From positions 62,001 to 126,000 of the forward strand of contig NW_020825358.1 of the NCBI RefSeq assembly GCF_003286085.1: DNA of 64,000 bases, given 5' to 3'. Shown in pieces: positions 35,906 through 45,102 of the stretch. Source of the stretch: Drosophila persimilis (taxonomy: Eukaryota; Arthropoda; Insecta; Diptera; Drosophilidae). Each line of letters opens with the position of its first letter. The stretch's first letter is position 1. The notes beneath the pieces were generated by a model. That model was not told the DNA's origin. It saw only the letters and a program-made list of their open reading frames with translations, and ran no database searches. A program made the translations under genes and the position numbers.

Positions 35906-36806
35906 CCTATACCAGTGAATATCCCTCAGAATTTTTGTTTTAAAACATTCACCAATCGTCGAATTTGTATTCTTTAATGGTTCCATCAACTTTCTTGATC
36001 CGAAAGACCGTCGATCACAGGCATGCGATTTCTTTCCGACTTAGTTTTATTTAACTTATTTTCGTTATTCGTAGCCCCTACTAATACCATCGACTGATGG
36101 CTCTATTGCCAGCCTGTTCATGGACCCCGAAAAGAGCAGATGTTTTCATGTCGTTGGCCGCGTGCCAAAGGGGTTTTGATCGATCGGGACATTAGATGGA
36201 ATCTTGAAAACTTGATTTATTGTCGCCGTTCGCACACATCGGCGATAGCTGCCTGGCCTCAGCCGAGGGACAAGCACATAAATTAGATCAGCTCTGCGAT
36301 AGCCAAAAGCAGCCTTTGGTCCTTTCGTTCCGAAAGGAAGTCTCGGCCCGGCTAATGAGTCAGCAGCCTTCGGTGCGATTCTTCGGTGCGCCGTGGGTAG
36401 CCTCTTGAATGATTCATATTGGGGAGCCCCACATGTCTATGCTTGCCGTTGATTTTTGGTGAATTTTTGCCCAAGCCAACACATGGATACACATGTATCT
36501 ATGTGCTCCTTCTCTTCTGGTGGCTTTGTTACAAAGCCATCTAATTGAATGTGCTAAACGTGTGCGCCACCAGCCAGCCAGCCAGCCAGCCACCCAGCCA
36601 CCCAGCCATTCTGCTCCCCAGAGATGCATGAATATCGCGTTATATGGCGCATTAGGCGCTCTTTTTATCATTCCTTTCCATGACCCTGGAGCGGCCCCAG
36701 CGACTTAATCTGCTCCAGGACCTTGCCCAGGTTCAGGGTTGGCGTCCTTTCTGTGGGAGCCCTGCTGATGATTATTCGCCTTGCATTTGTATCGGTAATT
36801 ACAATA

Positions 36807-36841
36807 GTGTGTGTGTGCGCCTGTGTGTGTGTGTGTGTGTT
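36807..36841 (+). repeat. (GT)n microsatellite
   Basis: GT tract with a GCGCCT interruption. Confidence 0.9.
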
Positions 36842-37219
36842 TGAGTGAGTGACGTCTGTTGGCTGTCCAGGACCCCGGCTCTGCCACGGGGTGGATTCTG
36901 CTCGCAATTTTTTTCTATACACACATTTTTTTTTAGCATTTTTTGTGCTGTTCGCCCTCCCTCTCTCTCTCTCTCTCTCTGTCGCACTGCCGCAGCAGCA
37001 ACAACAGCGTCTCACCCTGGCAGAACACCCGCCCCGCCCTCTGCCAGGGAGTGGATTTTTTTCTCCATATCTGTTTTGCGTTTTGCGTCGGAAACCGCCA
37101 TTTTTATGCGCTAACTACGCCGCCCTCTCGCCCTCCGCCCGCTAGTTCGCTCTCCCTCGCACTCCCTCCCCGACGCGTTTCGCCCAGCCTCACATTAGAA
37201 AAAAATGTGGGCTGTTTGT

Positions 37220-37250
37220 ATGTATGTGTGTGTGTGTGTGTGTGTGTGTG
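37220..37250 (+). repeat. (GT)n microsatellite
   Basis: Begins as TATGTATG and becomes a clean GT tract of about 12 units. Confidence 0.9.
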
Positions 37251-38034
37251 GCATACAAAATGGTCTTTTTTTCTGTCGTGTAAAATATGCTTGAAATTTA
37301 TTTCCTCTTAATAATACAGGGAAAACCCGAGTTAAACAAGCAAATCATACAAAAGGGTAATGATTAAATAAATAAAATGCATTGTCTTAAAGTGGAAAAT
37401 ACTTTAAACCTTTAGCCTTGCTGTTCGACAGTTAAAGTCTAGAAAATTACACGCGTTTGTTACATTTTTTTTTATATAATGTGGAGCAATTATTGGACTT
37501 ACACTCCGGCATCCTTTTCCTGAACTGGCTGGCAAAGTCATGTGGGGAAAGCGTAACGTGTGGTTGGACACATATAACATATCTGCTGCTGATGCCTGAA
37601 TATCCTTCCTGAAGCACGTGCGGTGGCCCTGCATGACGGATGGCAGCAGCTTGGTCCGTGGTGTATTCGGTTAATTTCGAGAGATAGTTTTAGTAGTATT
37701 GATCCTCTGTTTATAGCCCTGGTAGAGCCTTTGGTTCAGCATCTTTTTTCTGGTCTCATTTTGATTGTGATTCAGCGGTCGGTTATGGCTAAAGCTGGAA
37801 AGCAAGTCTATGTCGAGTCCCAGATGGAAATATGCTGGGGGAGTTGCCTAGTCAAAAATTTAAAGAAAAATATGTAATGATTTCTAGTACGTTCGATATA
37901 AGGACATCGAAAAAGATCCAAGGGATTCTATGGTGGTAGGTATGTTATACAACTACACGCAGCCCAATCTACTAGCCAGACTTCTAACTAGAAGGCCAAG
38001 AAATAGAAGATTCAAAAAAATGTCTAATAAAATA

Positions 38035-38105
38035 CAGTAGAGTCCGGTTATAATGACACTCGTTATACCCGAAAGACGCTCTAACCGAAAGGAGAACAAA
38101 TTTGT
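38035..38105 (+). mobile_element. One-ended pogo/Tigger-like DNA transposon terminus
   Basis: CAGTAGAGTCCGGTTATAAT directly after a TA dinucleotide resembles the CAGTAGA... terminal inverted repeats of pogo-like Tc1/mariner elements, which insert at TA. The next 40 bp (ACACTCGTTATACCCG and on) continue in the style of such ends. I found no matching inverted end downstream, so this is at most a truncated relic. The family call is by resemblance only. Confidence 0.4.
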
Positions 38106-38344
38106 ATTTCTTTATTTTATGGTTACCATGTTCGTAATAGGTTTTTAAAAATAACAGTTTTAACAATTATTTAACAAAAAAAAAATTTTACAAATTTAAT
38201 ATTTAATATTTTAAATTTAATAAATAAATTTAATTTAAATTTAATAAATATTTATACATATATGTACATAATTCATAATATAATAAGATTAATTTCTTTG
38301 TGTGGTAGATATATAATAAAATAAAATAAAATGGGGAACGTTGG

Positions 38345-39010
38345 GACTTTTATACCCGGTACTCAGTCTATACATATGTGAGCATTTTTATTTAATATAC
38401 GATTTAATTTTTTACCAAACCAAATCTCATAAATATCTATCGAGCCGTTTGTGAGATTTTTATACATATGTATATAAGATTTTATTGTTTCCATTTTTCT
38501 GTATATTTTGTATTTACATACATCTGTCTCCTATTTTCTACTCTCATACCTACATCAGCTGTTTTATCTCGCCGGAGGACGCACACTGCACGAGGAAGAG
38601 TGGAGAGTGAGAAAGGGAGGGCTGGCGCTGGGGGTTGCGTAGCCACTGCAATTTTATTTCTTCATTCTGGCTATAATAAAGACCCGATCTGATCCGCGAT
38701 TAGGCCATTCCCGACGATTCTACGATTGGTTTTCTCGTATCTTCAAATTTTGGATGCAATATATTTCAGTCTTTTGTGCCTTTTCGTTAGTGTGATATCA
38801 AAGGTGTCTGGATACAACATTTTGTTGATCCAGCTTTTATAGTCACGGAGAACTAGGCGTCAAACTAGACGGATAGATGGACGGACGGAAAGACGGGCAG
38901 AAGGACATGGCTATATCGTCTCGGCTCTTGATGCAGATGAAAAATATATGTATGTATGTACTTTATGGGGTCGGAAAGACTTAGACCCAATAGTATTAAG
39001 ACCCGGAAAT
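38345..39010 (+). mobile_element. Dispersed Drosophila repeat, copy 2 (+ orientation, longest)
   Basis: Starts with TTTATACCCGGTACTCAGTC and ends in GGACATGGCTATATCGTCTC ... TTTATGGGGTCGGAAAGAC. Such phrases are common to widespread Drosophila non-coding transposon-derived repeats. The interior holds ATCTATCGAGCCGTTTGTGAG, GCACACTGCACGAGGAAGAG and GGACGGACGGAAAGACGG. No transposase or polymerase frame is present. Confidence 0.7.
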
Positions 39011-40220
39011 CAGCCCCAAAAACCCAAAATCTTTATTTAAAATTTAAAAACCGCCATTTTGTGTCTTTGCGCACTTACAATACAGCTGATGATTGAATGA
39101 CGTTTCATAGTATAGGATAGGCTAGGCCAAAATTATATCGAGCCAAAGTTAAAGTTTTCTACAATTTAGAAACTTAGAAATTTTTTGTTTTTAAATTTTT
39201 GTTGCATTGTGAGTTTTTGTTTTGTGACTTTAGTTACCAAAAAAATAAGAAAAAAATCATTACAATTTTTGAAAGAATGCCGAAGGTATCTAGCATTAAA
39301 ATTTCTAGATTAAAATATCTAGATTAAAATCACACCATTTTATCGATCAAGAAATAAGTACAAATTGTACATTTTACTTTGGGAAATATGCAATGGCAAC
39401 ATAGTTCAAATTTGACAAGGTATAGTAAAGCTTCTAGACAACCCAGCCCCATGTGCTTGTGAAGTTTAAATTTAGGAAGATTTCCCTTTTAAAGGCAGTT
39501 TATTTCATGAACAAGAATTCATTCGTTCAGAAGTTATAAGTTTAGAAAGCTGAAATGGTCGAATGTCCCACTGTGCGTGATAGTCGAGGCTGTAGAGTTG
39601 CCGGACTAGTCGAGTTCGTAAGTGTTGCCAGATCGGCGAGTGATTTGTGGTTGCAGTGGCCATATGACATTAGACTTTAGAACATAACTAGCGGTCTTGG
39701 TTCCTTATTCTCGACCTAGGTTTTTCCCATCTTTCATGACAAGTGCGAGCAAAATTCAAAACGATTATATTAACTAAAAAATCAATTCGTGCCTTATGAC
39801 ATAAAACTATTCCGACTGACTAACTCTGAAAACAGAGCGGTATAAATATATGCGCCATCTTGGCTCTCCGGTACAGCTGGGAGCACTGCTGCCGTTCGAT
39901 TGTTACACTTTTCAGATCCAATTTTACTAGCTGACTGGCTGGCTGTGTGTGTTGGAAAACATGATTTTGCCACAAATAGGACCACAGTTCATAGCCTGAT
40001 AGCCGGAAGAGGTGTCTAGGTGTCTGGCTACGACCACTTATTTTGCGCTCTTTCTCTCATTTCGTCTCTCTCTTTGCAGCAAAGTATAATGTCATAACAC
40101 CATGGGAGGCTGGGCTGCGATCCGGGCTGCCAGACGTATTGACGCCTAGCGCCATCTATGGGTCAATAGCAACAACATGGCGGCGTCACCTGTTATCCGC
40201 GAGCAAAGAGCAAAAAGAAT
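39011..40220. other. Spacer upstream of scramb1
   Basis: AT-rich with no supported exon. Positions 39560-39720 and 40000-40170 look like unique sequence. Two CTCF-core-like words lie at 39851-39860 (TGCGCCATCT) and 40148-40158 (AGCGCCATCTA). Confidence 0.45.
40148..40158 (-). promoter_or_regulatory. CTCF-core-like motif (TAGATGGCGCT on - strand)
   Basis: The + strand reads AGCGCCATCTA; its complement fits the Drosophila CTCF core. It lies about 0.8 kb upstream of the scramb1 promoter and 0.3 kb from a related word at 39851, a reasonable place for a domain boundary. Binding is inference. Confidence 0.4.
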
Positions 40221-40224
40221 AATC

Positions 40225-40378
40225 GATAACACAAAATTGCAACCACAGCGGTGCGCGGCAGATTTTAAATTTTGAAGCAGGAAGGCAACATCTCGCTCTC
40301 ACACTCTTCCTCGTGCAGTGTGTCGTGAGCCATGCCCCTCCCGGCGGAGGAAAGAGAGTTATAACGGCTGGTGTGAAC
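40225..40378 (-). mobile_element. Dispersed Drosophila repeat, copy 3 (inverted fragment)
   Basis: Read on the - strand it contains CACACTGCACGAGGAAGAG and GTTATAACTCTCTTTCCTCC near TTGCAATTTT, in the same order as copies 1 and 2. Only the central part of the element survives. A GA microsatellite adjoins it at 40382-40399, as in copy 1. Confidence 0.6.
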
Positions 40379-40381
40379 AGT

Positions 40382-40399
40382 GAGAGAGAGAGAGAGAGA
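40382..40399 (+). repeat. (GA)n tract next to repeat copy 3
   Basis: Nine GA units followed by TG. The GA core equals the 8-bp heart of Drosophila MSL recognition elements, which would matter only if this locus is X-linked. Confidence 0.85.
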
Positions 40400-40833
40400 T
40401 GTTGCGGAAAAATGGAAAAGATAAAATATTTTAAAATTCGAATAAAATAGGTGGAAACGGGATAAACGGAGTGCAATAATTCCTCTCTTTATTTCCATGT
40501 TTTTTTTCAGCCGATACATAAGACTGAAAGAGCGAGAGAACATGCGGCAGTCATTGGCTGCGATTTTCATGTGAAAAAATGATTCATCAATCGTAAAAAA
40601 TTATGTGTTAAGGCCCCTAGCCCTCCTAATTAGCTAATAATACTAAAACGAATATCAAAATCGAGGAATTAGATTTCCCGACCAGTAGACCTCTCAACGA
40701 AAATTGTAAAAGTTTAAGAATTTTAGCAAAGTTCAAGTGAAAGACATATCGTGGATGGAGTACTAATTTTTCGCGGTTTAAACACAAGCTGTTCACCTGT
40801 TTAAATACAGGGGCTGTTGAGTGGTTATATTTT

Positions 40834-40923
40834 GGTATATTTTTATCGGTATATTTTGAAAATATACTTCGGTATATTTGACCGATAAATCGACAGGTCG
40901 ATAATGATAACAACAGCCAGCTG
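40834..40923 (+). promoter_or_regulatory. scramb1 promoter: Motif 6, CGATA and CAGCTG cluster
   Basis: Three direct GGTATATTT words (40834, 40848, 40871) and one inverted copy (GAAAATATAC, 40858-40867) match Drosophila core-promoter Motif 6. CGATA (BEAF-32/DREF-type core) occurs at 40883-40887 and 40899-40903 and inverted at 40844-40848. CAGCTG (E-box, Motif 5 type) is at 40918-40923. There is no TATA box. This is the usual architecture of broadly expressed fly genes. Transcription would begin roughly 130-150 bp before the start codon at 41077. Confidence 0.65.
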
Positions 40924-41076
40924 ATCGAATAATCTCGCAATTAAAAACGAAGAAAGTGCGTGCAAAACAAAAGCAAAATAAAGCAGCGTTGTTTGCGAAT
41001 TCGTTTGGGGCGTGGCAACGAAAACGCCGCAGTCGGGCAGCAAGAACAACGCACAAGGAGAACATCAGAGGAGACA

Positions 41077-44000
41077 ATGCACAGCAACGTGAACCAGGGG
41101 GGCTACGTGCCGCCGGGATTCGGGGCTGGATACCAGCCAAACGCACCGCCAGCCGAGGGCTACGGCTATCCTCCGCCAGCGGCCCCAAATCATCCGTACG
41201 CACCATCGCCGCACCACCAGCCGCCGGGACAGCCGCCAATGAACTACGTGAGTCATGACACGGGGCCGTCTGTCCCCAGAGACCGACTAGGGGGCGTCAC
41301 ATCCATGACGTCATACCTCAGGAATCTTCAGTATCAATCATTGCTTGTCGTTTGTAAATATTAACACAGCTATTAGCCAATCTGCACGGGGCTGGCTTAT
41401 CAAGTGGAAGCGTCCTACGCTTAGTTTTTGTGATTATACAAAAGTTATTGGTCAGAAAGCAGCGGAACGGTGAAGAGAAAGGTTCGAGGTCGAGCCCCAG
41501 CAGAAACCAGAAACAGGATTAACACGTTTCATTTGCTTTTGTTTCCCCCGATCCTAAGCGAATAGAACTTGATAAGCGGAACAAATTATTAATAGATTTT
41601 ACGAACGGAACAAAGTACTCCGCAGAACGCCCACCCATTGAGCATTCCTCACTCGACTCTACTCTTTGTGTTTGCAGGGTTTTGTGCCGGGCCAGCAGCC
41701 ACAGGGTTACGCTCCAGTGCCACAGATGCCGCCCTACGGAGAGGCACCACCCTATGGGGCAGGACAGCCGCCATATATGGGCGGAGGCGGAGGCGGAGGA
41801 GGACCTTCGCCGCAGCAGTCCTTCGGCTATGCCCCCGGGCCGGCGGGACCGCCGCAGCACTTTGGATATCCACCGGGTCCGGCCGGAGCACCGCAGCAGC
41901 CGATTGTCACGCAGCCAGGAATGCCGCCCGCTCAGCCGCAGCCGGGCATGGGACCCGGAATGGGCGGAGGCAAGTTATCAATACAGCCGCATCTCTGTTT
42001 GTTTACGTGCCGTGTCAATGCACCGCCACTCGCGATACTGTCCAATCAGCTAAAGTACCGTTAACGTTCTCCGGGGCCGCATCCAATGAACCCATCATCC
42101 AGAATCGCAGCAGAAAGCCGCTCGTGGATGTTGAGGTGGGGAATCGGGGCAGAACAAAGTGTTCGATCTAACACTAAACTGAAAAACCGAAATATGCCGT
42201 GGGTAAATATTTGCCTAGCCCCGAGAGATTCGGCGGGCTCTTGTGCTTATCAGGTCCATAGATGAGATGCGTTTGCCTGCCGTCATTGTCAGAGTGTTCT
42301 TTGCTCTTCTGATGTCCGTCCGAAACTCAACGGCTCCGTGCGGAGCCCGACGCTTATCGGGAAGCCTTAATTGGACCAATAAAGTAACACAAAGCGGCAT
42401 TTAAAACGCTCGACTATGTAGACTACGTTGATTTTCCGCACACACAAACGCACACACAGCCTCGGTAGATGTCAACTTGTGTGCTCGGACGGTGCCAGAC
42501 GGCTCAGTTCATCTCTGTACAGCTTTGCAAGTGGTCGTCATTCAATCGCGTTCGCCATGTCAACCGCAGGAGAATCAGTCGCAGTCGCAGTCGCAGTCCC
42601 TGCCCCAGGTGCTGCCTCAAATTACATTTCCACATTGGATTTGAGCGGCGAGCATGGGGAGCAGAGAGGCGCCGGTGTTAGCGGCGGCTCAAAGGTGATA
42701 CGCCTCATCTGGCACACGATCTACAGCAAGTACACTCACCTCTGCTCCAGATCGCAGACGCTCAAGCAGCTGGTCTGCCGAGAGGCGAACAAGCCGCTGC
42801 CCAAGAAGCTGCGACACACGATGCGTCTGAACAAGTCCGCCAAGCGAAAGGGCTACGACTACTACATAAGCGAAGAGGACAGAAGGTGAGCTGGATGGAA
42901 CCACCCAGTACAGTACCCAGTACTCCTTCTTTGGGCGACTCTTAGGACCAGAACTAGCTAAAATCAATCAATTAGAACCCATTCAGGCTTCTCGTGCGAT
43001 GTGTTGCTCTAATGATGAAATTCGAGGTTTAACGGGGGGGAGAGCACATGAGATTTTGCCATAAAGCTTATCTTCTTCGCAGAGATTAGATACAAAAGCC
43101 TTGATACGTGCCTTGAAGTCGAACAATGGGCCGTGCACTGGGGCTGGGCCTCCCCTGCTGTGAGGCCTTCAATTAGTGGGGCCAGCAATTGTGTGGCGAC
43201 ATTGACCAATTGACACACTGGCAACGAGATAAACAAGATGTGCCTTTTGTGCGCGTTGATTCAATTTGGGACGTAAGATTACGCGAAGACCAACTCTAAT
43301 TGATTCCGCCCTGTTCTAGGCGACTGGATGAGTATACCAGCCGGAATTCCGAACTGTCCGCGCGGATTGGAATACCTTACGACTATCGACCAGCTTTTGG
43401 TTAAGCAGAAGGTGGAGCTGCTCGAGGCCTTCACCGGCTTCGAGACCAACAACAAGTTCTCCATCAAGAACGCGCTTGGCCAGAAGGTGTACTACGCGGT
43501 GGAGGACAACGACTGCTGCACGCGCAACTGCTGCGGTCCGTCGCGACCCTTCGAAATGAAGGTGTTCGACAACTACCGCCAGGAGGTCATCCACATGCAC
43601 CGTCCGCTGGCCTGTTCGGCCTGCTGCTTCCCCTGCTGCCTGCAGAGCATTGAGGTCTCGGCGCCGCCCGGTAACGTGATCGGCACCATCGAGCAGGAGT
43701 GGTCCATCTGCTCGCCCTCGTTCCGCATCCTCAACCACATCGGGGACACAGTGCTGCGCATTGAGGGCCCCTTGTGCACCTACTCCCTCTGCGGCGACGT
43801 GGAGTTCAATGTGGGTTTGATTTTCCATTGGGTTTACTGAACACTTTCTTTACTCGAATTCGAATTGCTCCCCTCCTCAGGTGGTGTCGCTGACTGGCGA
43901 GAAAATTGGCAAGATCTCGAAGCAGTGGTCTGGACTGGCGCGTGAGATCTTCACGGATGCCGACTTCTTCGGCATCAGCTTCCCCCTGGACCTGGATGTG

Positions 44001-44380
44001 CGCATGAAGGCGGTCCTCCTCGGCGCCACATTCTTGATTGTAAGTAGTTCCGTTGCTGACGCTGAGGCTTGCCGCTCTAATCGATGAAATGGGCTTGCCA
44101 CAACTCAGTTGTACAGCGTTCACTTTTGTCGGCCTAAGATTGCGAAGCGGGTGCGACGCAGGCTACGTTGGTGCTGAGGTAAGGTCGTTGTGCGCCCAGC
44201 CCGATCCAGTCCAAGTCCAGCTTTGTTCGATTAGGCTAGCCCCGCACCGCTCCGCGTTGCAACCGATCAACCAATCAGACATACTAATGTGAATCTTTCC
44301 CTGCCTTTGCCCCCACCCAGGATGCAATGTTCTTTGAGAAGTCCGGCAACCGAGAGACCGACGGACCCGGCATGCTCTAA
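41077..44380 (+). CDS. scramb1: Phospholipid scramblase 1
   Basis: Five exons: 41077-41247, 41678-41969, 43320-43810, 43881-44039 and 44321-44380, giving 390 aa. Intron 2 starts with GC (G|GCAAGT at 41969/41970); this is the only donor keeping the phase-1 frame into exon 3. Residues 1-155 are a Pro/Gly/Tyr-rich low-complexity N-terminus with PPY words, as in many scramblases (WW/SH3-ligand type). The scramblase domain starts near residue 165. It has a CCTRNCC cluster at about 220-226 and CSACCFPCC at 253-261, the likely palmitoylation site. The EF-hand-like Ca-binding stretch [14 protein letters not shown] is at 344-357 and a single hydrophobic helix at about 361-376 precedes a short tail. 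The family mediates or modulates Ca-dependent bidirectional lipid movement and signalling at membranes; fly scramblases act in secretion and nerve terminals. The start has ACA before ATG (A at -3). A tandem paralogue lies 0.7 kb downstream, and intron 2 contains a separate 110-aa ORF. Confidence 0.93.
42504..42538 (+). promoter_or_regulatory. Intronic Inr + DPE core promoter inside scramb1
   Basis: TCAGTT at 42504-42509 is a full Drosophila initiator (+1 A at 42506). GGTCGT at 42533-42538 sits exactly at +28 to +33 and fits the DPE consensus RGWYVT in all six positions. The start codon of the 110-aa ORF follows at +52. Strict spacing makes chance unlikely but not negligible. It would drive an alternative scramb1 transcript or a nested gene. 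Confidence 0.6.
42557..42889 (+). CDS. Intronic 110-aa ORF: alternative scramb1 first exon or nested gene
   Basis: Lies in intron 2 of scramb1 on the same strand. From about residue 45 nearly every codon ends in G or C (codons ATC, CTC, AAG, CTG), as in the real exons nearby and unlike the surrounding intron. The N-terminus is low-complexity ([11 protein letters not shown]); the C-terminal half is basic ([16 protein letters not shown]) and ends [10 protein letters not shown] recognise no family. The ATG has G at -3 and follows an Inr-DPE promoter by 51 bp. The stop TGA lies in AG|GTGAGC, a consensus splice donor at 42885/42886. It may therefore be a first exon joined to scramb1 exon 3 rather than a stand-alone gene. 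Joining to the acceptor at 43319 shifts the frame, whereas joining to an AG at 43331-43332 would be in frame and give 341 aa. Alternatively it is a leader ORF of a dicistronic transcript, or a single-exon gene. Confidence 0.55.
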   Translation: MSTAGESVAVAVAVPAPGAASNYISTLDLSGEHGEQRGAGVSGGSKVIRLIWHTIYSKYTHLCSRSQTLKQLVCREANKPLPKKLRHTMRLNKSAKRKGYDYYISEEDRR

Positions 44381-44865
44381 CAATCTGAGGCCTGCTGTTG
44401 CAGTGGTCTCTGCACCGCGTACTAGTCCGCTGATGGCCAAAGCTGACGACTCTCTACCAAATGCTTAAAAATGAAAATGGAATACAAATACTGGAATCTT
44501 TGTTAATGCTAAGGACACGCTCAGGTGTCCCCCGAATGGACATTGCCGGGATGGATATTCGTATCTACTACGCTTAAGTAACACGTTGGCATTTTCGCTC
44601 CTTTGCCACAGCCGCAATCTTCAACGAATAACTGCTTCCTTTATGAATTTTTTGTACCTCTACAACGATGCACAGTGAAACAGGGAACAGGGAACTCCCA
44701 CGTGAACCATGTACTTTAATCCGTACACTGAGTGTCTTATACATAATATATCTAACACATAAAACAAACAAGTATGCAATACAATAATCTACCTTGATGT
44801 TACGTTTAAGTTTTCAGAAGATATTCTTATATTTATGTATTCAAATGTATTACTCGGATTGGTTT

Positions 44866-44871
44866 AATAAA
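44866..44871 (+). terminator. Poly(A) signal of scramb1
   Basis: AATAAA about 485 bp after the scramb1 stop, in AT-rich sequence and before the paralogue's leader. Confidence 0.6.
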
Positions 44872-45102
44872 ACAAAACCAAAGTCAACAGAGTGCTACCC
44901 TTGGACATAGGATATAGTAGTGCATGACGTATTCGTAAGAGCGGAAGGCTCGTGGATTGTGTATTGAGTCATTGTCGTATCGCCCTGCCCATAATATCTG
45001 CACTTATTTATCGCACTTGTATTATTTTTAAGTCGGACTTGTGAGTCCCGGAACTGTCCAGCAGAAATCAGCCATCAGTAGCCAGCGAGAGGTTGAGGAA
45101 TC

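Larger units (their letters stand above)
35906..38030. other. Gene-free region between repeat copies
   Basis: No supported exon. It holds CCAGCCAGCCAGCC units at 36571-36608, GT tracts at 36807-36841 and 37220-37250 and a CT tract at 36961-36980. Nothing protein-like is seen in any frame. Confidence 0.5.

Noticed and set aside
43316..43828. 170-aa open frame on the - strand
   Set aside because: Antisense of scramb1 exon 3; the sense strand carries the recognised scramblase domain and splice sites.
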